A DNA stretch of 64,000 nt from Plectosphaerella cucumerina. Taxonomy: Eukaryota; Ascomycota; Sordariomycetes; Glomerellales; Plectosphaerellaceae. This document shows, one piece after another, positions 36,712-47,425 of the stretch. Where the stretch lies: NCBI GenBank assembly GCA_020746995.1, contig JAGPXD010000001.1:1736001-1800000 (forward strand), in the 5' to 3' direction. Every line of letters starts with the position of its first letter. Position 1 is the stretch's first letter. Both the position numbers and the translations under genes were made by a program. The notes under the pieces are model-generated. The model was not told the DNA's origin, made no database searches, and saw nothing but the letters and a program-made list of their open reading frames with translations.

Positions 36712-36796
36712 TGACCACGGCAGGGCTCGAACCTGCAACCTCCTGATTTGACTACTGGGTCGTAGTCAGATACTCTGCCAATTGAGCCACGCGGCC
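36712..36796 (-). tRNA. tRNA-Arg(ACG) with a 12-nt intron
   Basis: Read on the minus strand, the 7-bp acceptor stem GGCCGCG pairs with CGTGGTC (two G-U pairs) and is followed by discriminator A. The D stem is GCTC/GAGT and the T arm is GCAGG-TTCGAGC-CCTGC. The anticodon stem is TCTGA/TCAGG around a loop CTACGA-A, giving anticodon ACG at 36763-36761. A 12-nt intron (36759-36748) interrupts the gene one base after the anticodon, the canonical place. The mature length is 73 nt before CCA addition. Confidence 0.93.
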
Positions 36797-37275
36797 TGTT
36801 ACTGGTTGTTGATGTCGGAGTCAACCTCCTCGCCGGTTGAGAAGTCTCGACTTTGCGGCATATTCGTGGGGAGTGGAGCAAACGGGATGGTATTCAAATT
36901 TTCATGGCGTTTGCAGTGCGTCGGGACGCGACGGGGTGGTTCAGTTGTCCCGCGGGCCCCCCCGCCACTGACAGCCGCCGATAACGCAATCCGAGACTTT
37001 GCTGCCGGTGCCCCTCCTCTTCCCCTGCCCCGCCGCCGCTTCTCGGAACCCGTGCAACTGCTTCAGGAGCAGTCGCAATGACGCGGGCAGCAAAGCGCCC
37101 CCCTTCCACATCCCACCACCCCACCATCCACCAGCCAATCCATGAACGGACACTAACCAGTGACTAACAACCACCTACGGGCACATCCTCCCCTTCTCCG
37201 GACGTTTTCCCTTCCTTCTTGTTTTCGATCGTACGGCGGATTGCGACTCTCCAACGACACTTCACAAGCACAATC
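36797..37275 (+). promoter_or_regulatory. promoter and leader region of the adenylosuccinate synthetase gene
   Basis: Non-coding DNA between the 5' end of the minus-strand tRNA and the start codon at 37276. It is CT-rich in its last 150 bases. No specific binding site was identified. Confidence 0.45.
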
Positions 37276-40083
37276 ATGGCGACCGTTGTACTGGGATCTC
37301 AGGTACGTGTTGACCCCGCGGGCGTTGTCCTCTTCCTCCGCGTTGGCGCATTGCAGTCGACTAATACGCGTTGTAGTGGGGTGAGTAAATTTCAGGAACC
37401 CGTCGAAGTTGTACCTCGCCCTCCCGTGGAACCGTTGCCGATTGCGCTGCCTGTCTTGATGCTCCTCGAATACGGCGCTGTCATGTCTGGAGCAGGGCGC
37501 TACACGTCAATGCGACAAAAAGCGCATCTTTCGGCACAGCGAATTCGATCCTGCCGCGGGGCAACTCCGACCAGACCCGACCTACAACCGCGGCATGGGC
37601 AAGCAAACCGCGACGGTCTCGACCTGGGCGGGGGAGAATATTATACTAGAGAGCGTGAAGAGATGGAAGCTTACACGCGTGCACAGGTGACGAGGGTAAG
37701 GGCAAGATTGTCGACATCCTCTCGCCCCAGTTCGCTCTCTGCGCCAGAGCACAGGTATTACCACCCGGCCTCCTTTGCGCGGAGACGGCCGTTTGCAATT
37801 GAAGGCTGCCAGAGTTCTGCTTCCACATGCGCCAGAGGCTGGACCCCAGAGGCAACCATACAATGCGCGCAGAGCTCAGGAAGACAGCCACCCGCCACCA
37901 AAACAGCGAGGGAATGGTATGACATGTAAGTCCGGAACGATCATGGCCATGATCCCTCGTTGTACGGCCGGTTGCCTCCTGCACCTCTGGGGGAACAATT
38001 ACGGTCAGGGGCTCAACTCTGGCGGGTGCCTCGCTGGAACATATCCTTCAATGGCAAACGACCGTAGTCCCGCGACCTGTCTGGACTAGAATGCTGACAC
38101 TCTTCAAGGGTGGCCACAATGCAGGACAGCACGTCAACCCTGAGTCTCTTCCTTCCTGTTCTGGCTGCATCAGGAGTTGTCCCTGCTCTCTTGGCTTATG
38201 GGACGACTCCTGCCGGCTCTGTCGAACTCCTGATACAGCCCAAGTAGGCAGTTACTAACTCGCGTCTTGACAGCTCCATTGTTGCCAATGGCGTCTCTTA
38301 CGACTTCCGTAAGTTGAAAAGGCCCCGCGGCTGTCTTGAACACCCACTGACATCCCCTAGACCTTCTCCCTTCTGGGCTCATGAACCCCGTACGAACCTC
38401 CGGCAGGCTTTCTTCATGACGGCATTGACTGACAAACTAACAGCGCTGCACGAACCTGATCGGTAGCGGTGTCGTGGTTCACGTTCCCGTGAGTAGCTCT
38501 TGACCCCCCGGAGGGAGCACTTCTGACTGGCCGATTTAGACCTTCTTCTCAGAGCTCGAGACTATCGAGAAGAAGGGTCTCGAGAACGTCCACAACCGTA
38601 TCCTCATCTCGGACCGTTGCACCATCGACTTCGACCTCCACATCGCCGTTGACGGCCTCGAGGAGATTGAGCTCGGCGCCAACTCCATTGGCACCACCAG
38701 GCGCGGCATCGGCCCATCCTACAGCACCAGGGCTTCGGTGGGTTGCATGTGCCTTTTCTCTGTGTTCCATGAGCTGACGGTTCTCAGAGAAACGCCATCA
38801 CCATCTCTGAGATGTTCAGGGAGGAGCTCTTCGAGAGGAAGCTCCGAACTCTTGCCGAGTAAGCCTTGACATGTTGACCACCGCTCTTTCAAATACTGAC
38901 AGAAACAGTGGTTACAAGAAGCGTTTCGGCGACCTCCTCAAGTACGATGTCGAAGATGAGATCAACCGCTTCAAGGACTACCGCGTCCGCCTCGCGTCCT
39001 ACGTGACCGACGCTGTTGCCCTGATGGAGGACGCGCAGAACAAGGACACCAAGATCCTCGTCGAGGGTATGCACACGATCGTCTGGGTCCTTCTATCGAG
39101 TTTCACTGACATCAATTAGGCGGTCAGGCACTCATGCTTGACATCAGTATGTTGAGACCAGGCGAGTTCCATGTAGAAAATGAACTAACATGAAGCAGCC
39201 TTCGGCACATATCCCTACGTCACAAGTTCTTCCACCGTAAGTAGAAGCGCTCACATGATGGTGATAATTGTAGCTGACCAGTCTCGAGGGCATTGGTGGT
39301 GTTCTCACCGGCCTCGCCATCAACCCCAGGAAACTGGACCAGTCCATCGGTGTCGTCAAGGCATACACCACTCGGTGAGTTACAACTGGTCCATCGTGCA
39401 CTTTACATGAAAAAGCTAACATGATGAATAGTGTTGGAGGCGTATGTGTTCTGCCAATACGCTGTGATCTTCTCCGCTAACCAAAGATAGGGCCCCTTCC
39501 CTACAGAAGACCTCGGTGAGGTTGGCACCAAGCTCCAGGAGCAGGGCCGTGAGTGGGGTGTCAGCACCGGCAGGAGGCGCCGCTGCGGCTGGCTTGATCT
39601 CGTCGTCGTGAAGTACTCCCACGTAAGATGTCCCCATATCCGAATAAATGACACAGCACGTACTGACGCGATGACAGGCTGTCAACCACTACGACTCGTA
39701 AGCGCCAAGACACCATCGTTCTTAAGCAACCCCTCGACCAGATACTGACCGTGCCCAGCCTCAACCTCACCAAGCTCGACATCCTGGACAACTTCCCCAC
39801 CATCAAGGTGGCTGTCGCTTACAAGGACCCCAAGACCAAGGAGGTCGTCCCCTCCTTCCCTGCCGACCTCGACTACCTCGCGACCGTTGATGTCGAGTAC
39901 GTCGAGCTCCCCGGCTGGAACAAGCCCACCACCGGAGCCAAGACCTTCTTCGACCTCCCCAAGGAGGCCCGTGACTACGTCCTCTTCATCGAGAAGTTCC
40001 TCGCCGTCAACGGCAAGGGCCCCAAGGTCAGGTGGATCGGCACGGGACCCGGACGTGAGGAGATGATTGACCGCGGCGCATAA
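37276..40083 (+). CDS. ADE12: adenylosuccinate synthetase, 17 exons with two microexons
   Basis: A 430-aa enzyme that joins IMP and aspartate with GTP to form adenylosuccinate, the first committed step from IMP to AMP. Exons: 37276-37302, 37377-37380, 37687-37754, 38109-38128, 38274-38308, 38361-38389, 38444-38488, 38540-38737, 38788-38858, 38909-39066, 39120-39146, 39199-39236, 39289-39374, 39432-39441, 39491-39622, 39678-39697, 39759-40083; they sum to 431 codons. Diagnostic motifs appear only after splicing: [17 protein letters not shown] (GTP loop), [68 protein letters not shown] and [10 protein letters not shown]. Exon 2 is four bases (TGGG) and exon 14 is ten bases. The intron after 38128 begins with GC. 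Length matches yeast Ade12 (433 aa). Confidence 0.95.
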
Positions 40084-40766
40084 GCTGTCAGGTGTGGCTG
40101 CGCCCGCAGGGAATACATGCTGGAGAATGCATGTTGCGACTTGAGTGTGGAACTTTCGTGTCACGGTGGAAGACAGGGTCGATGCCTCCATCACAGTCAG
40201 TGTGGTGGAATCAAAATAGTGGTATCTGAATGAATAGAAAAATACACTTTTGCTTTAAACGGCACGAATCTGCTGATAGAACCCCCAAAAGAGTCCTTGG
40301 CTGAGCTGCCAAAAGTAGCCCACCACATGTAACACCGGTTGACATAGGAAAAATGTGACATTGATAGGAGACCGGCTGAAGAGCCCTTGGCAAACAGGTC
40401 TTGACGACTCATAGTGGTGTCATGTCGCCTGTCCGCCCCGGCTCGTCGTCGTGGTCTCGTCAGGAGCATAAGTAGGAAGATACTGTGATGATGAATTAGG
40501 AAATGTTAGTATTCTGAAACTGCCATGTTGCTGATTATGTTGTGGCAGGTGTTGATGTGTGTTGTCGAGACGATGCGAGATGTCTCCGTGCTGGGATCTC
40601 CGCAGGGTCATGTCCAGGTGGACGGTGAATGGAGCGAAGCTCGCGACTACTACTTTTCGTAGAAGCGCGACTCCCGCTGCTCGACGATGGTGTGCTTCTC
40701 GGGCACGCGGTGCATCGGGGTTGCGGGCGTCATCCACTTGTCCGACACGACTCTGCGGATTGACCA
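40084..40766. other. convergent 3' intergenic region
   Basis: Lies between the 3' ends of the adenylosuccinate synthetase gene (+) and the small basic protein gene (-). It is AT-richer than its flanks and has no supported gene; it should hold both 3' UTRs. Confidence 0.6.
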
Positions 40767-41276
40767 TCAAGCGGTCGCCGCGGGGGTTGCTTCAGCGTCG
40801 GCAGCAGCCTCACCCTCGGGAGCGGGGGCGCCGGCATCGACGCTGTCGGAGCGGGTGCTGTCACCGGCAGCCCAGCGCTCCTCGAGGCGCTTCTTCTTCT
40901 CCTCGTCACGCTTGCGCTGCCTCTCCTGCTTCCGCTGCAGGGAGGACTCGCGGCGCTCGCCGATGACGTAGGGAATGGACTTGATGACACAAGCGAACAT
41001 GTGCAGGCCCTCGCGCAGATGGTGACGAGACTTGCGGAAGTGCTCCTTGGACTCTGCGAGGTCGGCGCGGGCGATGGCGGTGCGCTTCTTGGCCTTGTAG
41101 GCTCGTTCGGCGCGCTGGGCCTTTTGCAGCTTCTCTGAGGCGTGGCGACGCTTGGTGGTGAGGAGCATCTCGGTGCCCGAGGTGCCAGGGCGGGCGGGGA
41201 GAGGCTTCGAGGAGGTATGGCTGTTGGCGATGGAGGGCGGCCCAGAGCGGGCAGAGGCGGGTGTCTCGCGGGCCAT
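40767..41276 (-). CDS. small basic, coiled-coil-prone protein of unknown function
   Basis: A 169-aa intron-less frame starting at ATG 41276, the first ATG of a frame that otherwise runs upstream without an ATG. The N-terminal 40 residues are Ser/Pro/Ala-rich and probably disordered. Residues about 45-85 and 115-140 are strongly charged helical stretches rich in Lys, Arg, Glu and Gln (KLQKAQRAERAYKAKKR, QRKQERQRKRDEEKKKRLEE) that could form coiled coils or bind nucleic acid. A more hydrophobic piece lies between them (MFACVIKSIPYVIGERR). The C-terminus is acidic and alanine-rich. I do not recognise a family. It is reported because the frame is long for intergenic DNA, has strong compositional order, and sits in a plausible slot with its own divergent promoter shared with CHO2. 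Confidence 0.6.
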   Translation of the reverse strand: MARETPASARSGPPSIANSHTSSKPLPARPGTSGTEMLLTTKRRHASEKLQKAQRAERAYKAKKRTAIARADLAESKEHFRKSRHHLREGLHMFACVIKSIPYVIGERRESSLQRKQERQRKRDEEKKKRLEERWAAGDSTRSDSVDAGAPAPEGEAAADAEATPAATA

Positions 41277-42717
41277 TCTATGGTAGGGGGTTGTAATTAA
41301 GGAGGTGTTTGTTGGAAGTGTTGGAAGCAGCAGAAAGCGAGTGAGTAGAACAAGAATTGACAAAAGAGTGTGAGGCCAGATGAGGCGGTAGTTGGGTATA
41401 TGTTACGGTATCGAGAAGTCGATATGCCAAACAGAAGAGAGGGTATCATGAGGTTTCGGGCGAGGCGTTCCCGGCCACGGCAGCCTTATATCCCGGAACT
41501 CCAAAAAGGGGGGCCATGGCATTCTCCCTCATCTCGATTCGAAGCAGCAAGGGGAGAAAAAAACAAGACAAGGCCCCAGCACTCTATCGCCTGTCATCGA
41601 AGGTTGGTCCTCGTGGTCAAGCCTAGCGCATCATGCGTTTCGCGAGCAAATCCCAGGATGGTGGTCGCTGGAGCCAGGGAACGGGCCACGAGGTCGCCGT
41701 TGACAGCGGTGTGGTCACAACCATCATCCAATGATGAACGAGCTGGCGGCTGTTAAAGCATAACAATCATCTTGCACGCGTTGCGAGGGGGCAACAAGCG
41801 TTGAGGCTGTCGTTGATGGTGGTGTTGGCATTGGAATGCCGGGAGGACCCTGTTTAGGGGTTCATGCGGAGGGAGTGCAGAGTGGGTTGGAGGGCATGGA
41901 TGATGCGGGCAGGAAGACTCATTTACCTTACTTCAAGTTGCTTCCTTCTTTTTCATCATATTCCACGTCTTGACTTGCCGCCATGTTCGTAGATTCTACC
42001 TAGGTCGTCCTCAAGTTGCCTATATGTCATGATGATACAGACTCGAGTCGGGAAGGAATAACTGGCTGTGTTCCTGCTGCCCCCAAGCACACCCCACGGC
42101 CAAGAAGGAGCAACCCCCATCTCGAGCGGGGTCTCGGGGTCCTCGAAACACCCCGGGTGTCATCGCAGCTCGTTTACGTAATCAGAATTGCGCGAATTGA
42201 TGGTGGAAGCGACTCCCAGCTCGTCACATGCTTTAACCCCAATCGTTGAGAGCACACGACCACCGTTCACTTATCCTCCCCTTGTCTTTCCCAAACCCAC
42301 ACGCCCACGGGATTCCAAGGCCTTCTTCTTCCTGCTGTTACTGCTGGCTGCCAGAATCCTAGACAGAGACGGCCGACCTTTTCGACCGACTGTCTCTCTT
42401 TCCTTCTCCTTCTCCAACTCCTTTCCGGAGCCATCACCGTGCTCCTTGTTCCTGGCCACCTTATTGGCTGTCACCATCCATCTTCGACCAACCTCGCTCG
42501 CTGCAACCGGGCACTGCAATTTTGTTGATCTGTCCGTCCGCCCGCTCGCCTTCCCACGTTCTTGGGACAAATTCTCGACCTCACCACAGTCCGATCGCTT
42601 TTTGCTTCAGTGTGACCAGAGAAGACACGGCCCCCGTGACGAGCAAGAAGACCTCAAGCTGCAAAGCTCCGCCGCCGCCCCGCTGTGAGCTGCGTGCCAA
42701 AAGAACAATCGGTCGCC
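41277..42717. promoter_or_regulatory. divergent promoter region, small basic protein gene and CHO2
   Basis: No coding frame is supported. On the + strand a three-codon upstream frame (ATG CTT TAA) sits at 42228-42236 and is followed by 481 bases without any ATG up to the CHO2 start; this part is strongly CT-rich and looks like a 5' leader. A repressor site for phospholipid control could not be pinned down. Confidence 0.5.
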
Positions 42718-45700
42718 ATGAGCTCTGCCACTGAGCTCCCCGGCGATGGCTCGGATCTCCGGCAGCGCCATGCCGTCCCGGACCTGAAGCCCGTCCTCCC
42801 ACACAAGGAGGCCGAGTCCCAGCCCGCGGCCGACGCCGACGCCGACGCCAAGCCCAAGAAGACATTCGGGCGAACGCCTGAGGGAATAGGTATGTGGCCG
42901 ACCCGGCCCCGAGCCCACACGGCGCGGCCCCGCGAGATGACCGTGCAATGCAAATGCAACCCATAGTGGGCTCTCTGCTAACGGCATCGCCCCTCTTCGT
43001 GCCACAGTCTTCACGGTGCCCACCACCCACGACATGGTATCCCAGCTCCTTGACCCGCGCCAACCCAAGAACCTCTCCGACCTGCTGGTGCTCGCCATGC
43101 TGGCCTCCCTCATCGGGACCGCCTACATGCTCCCCGAGAGCCTCAAGCGCCCCGTCTTCGCCTGCATCTTCCTCTTCTGGCGCGCTGCCTACAACATCGG
43201 CATCGGCTACCTCTTGACCATCCAGTCCAAGCACCGCCGCCTCGAGACCTGGGCCCAGCGATGGAGCTTCTTCGAACACCCCAGCACCGGCAGGCAGCCT
43301 CGGCCCTGGTTCTACAACTTGGTCAAGCGCGAGCTCGAGATCAAGATCCCCGAGGACTACGAGTTTGAAAAGGCCCCGCTCGAGTACAACACCTGGCTCG
43401 TCTTCCGCCGTGTCGTTGACCTCATCCTCATGTGTGATTTCGTGTCCTACTGTCTCTTCGCCATCATCTGTGGCCGCACTCCGGAGGGCGAGGGAGTCGT
43501 CATTGGCGCCACCCGCTGGTCCATCGGCATCGCCCTCTTCCTCTTCAACCTTTGGGTCAAGCTGGATGCTCATCGCGTCGTCAAGGACTACGCCTGGTAT
43601 TGGGGTGACTTTTTCTACCTCATTGACCAGGAGCTCACCTTTGACGGCGTCTTCGAGATGGCCCCTCACCCCATGTACTCGATCGGCTACGCCGGCTACT
43701 ACGGCATCTCCATGATGGCCGCCAGCTACGATGTGCTCTTCATCTCTATCGTCGCTCACGTCGCCCAGTTTGCCTTCCTCGTCCTTGTCGAGAACCCGCA
43801 CATTGAGAAGATCTACAACCCCCCGCCTCCCCGGAAGCGCACCATGTCGGGCAACCAGTCCAAGCCCGCCATCGCCGCCGGCAGGTCTGAGAGCACCGAC
43901 GACGTGCTCTTCGAACCCGTTGCCGATGCCCCTAAGGAGGCCCCCTCGCACGTGCACAACCTCCTCGGCCCGCACAACCTCGACCTGTTCCGCGTGCCCG
44001 ACTATTCCGTCTTGCTTCTCGTCTTCTACACCGTGGTCATTACCGTCGTCACCCCGTCTACGCCGCTGTACCAGGTGCTCTTCGCCGTTCACGCCCTTGT
44101 GTGGCGTCTGTGGTACCATGTCGGCCTCGGCCTCATCCTGAACCAACAGTCCCAACGCAAGATGTGGACCAGGCACTTTGTCAAGTTTGGTGAGAGCATC
44201 TCCGAGGCCTGGCGTCAGTGGAAGGGCCTGTGCTACCTGAGCATGGTCATGTGCTACGCCTCATTCATTGCCGCCTGCTGGAAGATGTACGCGCCGCCCG
44301 AGGACTGGAACTACGGCTGGGTCATGCTCAAGCACGTCGTGGGCGCCAGTCTCGTGGCGCTGCAGGCCTGGACCGCCGTTAGCGTCTATGACTCGCTGGG
44401 CGAGTTTGGCTGGTTCTTCGGCGATTTCTTCTACGACCACGAGGCTAAGCTGACGTACACGTCCATCTACCGCTTCCTCAACAACCCCGAGCGTGTCCTG
44501 GGCACCGCTGGTCTCTGGGGCGCCGCTCTCATCACATGGAGCCGTGCCATCTTCGTCATGGCCCTCATCAGCCAGATCCTGACTCTCGGCTTCATCTCGT
44601 ACGTCGAGCGGCCCCACATGCAGAAGATCTATGGCAGGGGCCGCCTGCGCAACGAGGCCGGCCTCACAAAGTTCATCAAGCGCTCGCTGCCGCCACCCGT
44701 CCAGGGCTGGCAGAAGAACGTCGACAAGGTGCTCGACGACACGACGCACTTTGTCGAGGACTTCCTCGACGCGGCCCGGCCCAAGCTCGCAGCCGGCGTC
44801 AAGACCATCGTCCGTGACACTACGGCCCTTTTCAACACCTACCCTGCGCGCTTCACTCTGACGAGGCTGTCTCCTGACCTGGCCGGCCTGAACCCCAAGC
44901 ACTACTCCATCAAGGTCGAGGGCACGCCGTCGAGTCTGTCGGCGGCGCACGAGCGCGCGACGGGCAAGGAGAGCGTGACGGCCCGCTTCTCCCACGTCGA
45001 GACCCTCATGTTCGAGTACGGCGCCCCTCTGCGGATCAAGTGGAGAGCCCCCGCCAACCACGGAAAGAAGGACTGGATCGGTCTGTACATGGTCACGGAC
45101 AACAGGTCGAGAGAGGTCACGGACGTGCCGTCGCTCGGCCGCTGGGCTCCCACCACGGCCGGACAGTACGATGCGGCCACGGCTGACAAGGCCATCCTGG
45201 TACATGAGCACCCGGTAACCGGCAGCGCCGAGTCATCATCGTCTGGCGCCGAGGACATTGTCGAGGGTGAGCTTGTGTTTGAGGGCGACCGGCTGTGGTG
45301 GACGGCGGGCGTGTTCGAGCTTCGCTACCACCACGATGGCAAGCACAACGTCATGACCATCTCTCAACCCTTTGAGATCAACATTGGCCGCTTCGACGAG
45401 GAGGACGTCGGTGTTGACTCGTTCGGCATGTACGAAAAGGCTGTCGAGGAGGCCCTGCTACCGCTGGTGCGCAACTGCTTCGACCGCGATCCGGATATCG
45501 CGCCCAGCGCGCCCGAGGATGCCTTTGGCGGACACGTGGAGCGTGACGGCAAGTATGCTAAGCGCGTTGTGTACGCCATCCAGCACAAGTTTGGTGTCGA
45601 GTTTGCCCCGGCTGTCGTGCCGGCTGACGGCAACGTGCGGAAGCTCGCGTGGCGCATCTGCAACGCGAAGCAGGTCTTGGTGAGTGCCTACGGCGTTGAG

Positions 45701-45829
45701 AGGTTCTCAATGAATACGGATTCTGACGTAACAACACAGGCACCCTACAGCATGTCTCCCTCCAAGGGAACGACCACGCCCCTTGAGAAGGCGGCGGCCT
45801 CGGCTCCGGCCCCGGCCTCGGCCTCGTAA
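42718..45829 (+). CDS. CHO2: phosphatidylethanolamine N-methyltransferase
   Basis: Exons 42718-42889, 43008-45679 and 45740-45829 encode 977 aa. It transfers the first methyl group from S-adenosylmethionine to phosphatidylethanolamine in the ER membrane, on the route to phosphatidylcholine. The protein is polytopic, and the PEMT unit occurs twice: [15 protein letters not shown] at about 275 with [10 protein letters not shown] after it, and [17 protein letters not shown] at about 551 with [11 protein letters not shown] after it. This tandem arrangement and the size are typical of fungal Cho2 and differ from the short Opi3/PEMT enzymes. The C-terminal third is soluble and includes a beta-rich domain ([20 protein letters not shown]). 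The start ATG 42718 follows a long ATG-free leader. The last intron (45680-45739) is 60 nt, in frame and stop-free, so its retention would give a 997-aa protein. Confidence 0.95.
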
Positions 45830-47425
45830 GCTGCGCGTGCAATAGACAGTTACGAGCAACAGACACATAGAGAAAGATAGACAGGCTAGGAGTTGGTCCG
45901 ACTGCGTGTCATGACCGGCCTGGGAGGGGTCGGTGGGTAACGGATGGGAGGATGATACCAAAAGGAGGATGACGGAAGGGGGTTGGGTTGCATCTGACCG
46001 GCGACTATGGCGAGCCCATGTGAATTTGAATCGTTCTCGCCATGTGAGGACCCTCCTATGGCTGCTATCACGACATGCCCGGTTTTTCCAACGTAGACGG
46101 CCGCCCGGCCGAGTCGCCATTCCCGAACACCGATGTTGAATCACCCGAGCGAGGAACGGCGCGCACTTTAGGCTGAGAAGACCACATCACATCCCGCGGG
46201 AAAGGGTCGACAAGGAGGGCGCGATGTGACGCTCCGGTAGTACCCTTTGATTTAGGCGGATGGAGGGCGCCACGGCGGTGTGGTGATGGGAGGTGCGTCT
46301 GGCTGCGAATCTGGGCCGTGGACATCAGCCAACTGAGACGTGCATCCTGTGGTTCTGGTCCTGAGGGGCAGCATGGATCAAGGGTCAAGTGTACGCGGGG
46401 GGCGCAAGAAAAGCTCGACAACGTGAGTGCCGGCCGCGATTGGGGTTCAAGCACGAGGACGGAGGTGTTGCCTACATGTTGGCCGAGCTTGCGAAAGTCC
46501 GGGGGAGGTGGACGTGGATGCAGCTGCTCCAAGTGCCGTCGTGGACGATGGGAGGAAGGGGATGTTTATTGGTGGATGAACCTTGCCGTCGGGGTTTGTG
46601 GCTACTCGTAGACATGGAGGTGAGAGGGAGGCGGTCCACGATCCGGGACGAGGCGGGCGAGTGATGCGACTGGAGAGTTTTGGGGCTGATGGGGGAGGGA
46701 AGGTGCCATGGCTGCGGCAGAGGCACCTGCCGCCCTTGCGCATCACGAGATCATGTGGTTGCCATGTTGGATGGGAGTTGATGTTGTGCGGGCGGAAGGA
46801 GCATCCCTGCCCTGTCCGACGCTCAGTCATCAACCTAGAGCCTGGGCAGTGGAACATGCCGAGAGACGACCTCAGGCACCAGGCCGCGCATCACCTCTTG
46901 CTTCATCCATCCATCCATCACCTTTTTAGTCAACGACAAGAGAGACATCAAGACACGAGGCAGCCCGTCGCACACCCTCTCCCGCCCGCCCGCGTCCCCC
47001 ATACACCTCCTCCATCTTACCCCGGCCGAACGCAACCTCACGACACAGTGGCCTTCTAGCTCCCCTTCCGGACGGGGACGGTCATGAGACTCGGTGGGCC
47101 ATCCTGACCCCCATCTCCCTCTTCCAGTTTTCGCGCCAGGAACCGTCGTGCTCGCATCGATCCGTCCGTTTCCCCTGTACTGTAATTGGCGTCCCCGCTG
47201 AGTGTGCCGCTGCTCCCCCGCTTCCCCCGCGCCCGCTCACACACACAGAGAGATCTCTTGCCTGCAGTGAGGTGCTAGTCCAGCCTAGCCCACATTACTA
47301 CTAGCGGTAGCCCGCCCGTCGACGACCTTCCCGCCTGTGTCTGCGGAGGCTCTCACATCGTCGCCCAAAGCGGTAATCCTGTCGACACGGCCTGCAACCC
47401 CTCGGCTCGGCCGCCACATCTCGGT
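45830..47425. other. intergenic region between CHO2 and the lactonase-like gene
   Basis: Non-coding DNA with the CHO2 3' flank at the left and the promoter of the lactonase-like gene at the right. A CATC tract lies at 46904-46920. Short frames here lack motifs or splice partners. Confidence 0.55.
46904..46920. repeat. (CATC)n microsatellite
   Basis: Four tandem CATC units in non-coding DNA. Confidence 0.8.

Noticed and set aside
39282..39288. Upstream CAG acceptor at 39281 for exon 13 of adenylosuccinate synthetase
   Set aside because: Using it adds seven bases and breaks the frame before GIGGVLTGL. The AG at 39288 gives the conserved TSSSTGIGG.
42581..44176. 531-codon open frame on the minus strand
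   Set aside because: Opposite the CHO2 methyltransferase exons and leader. It has no motifs, while the sense strand has clear PEMT domains.
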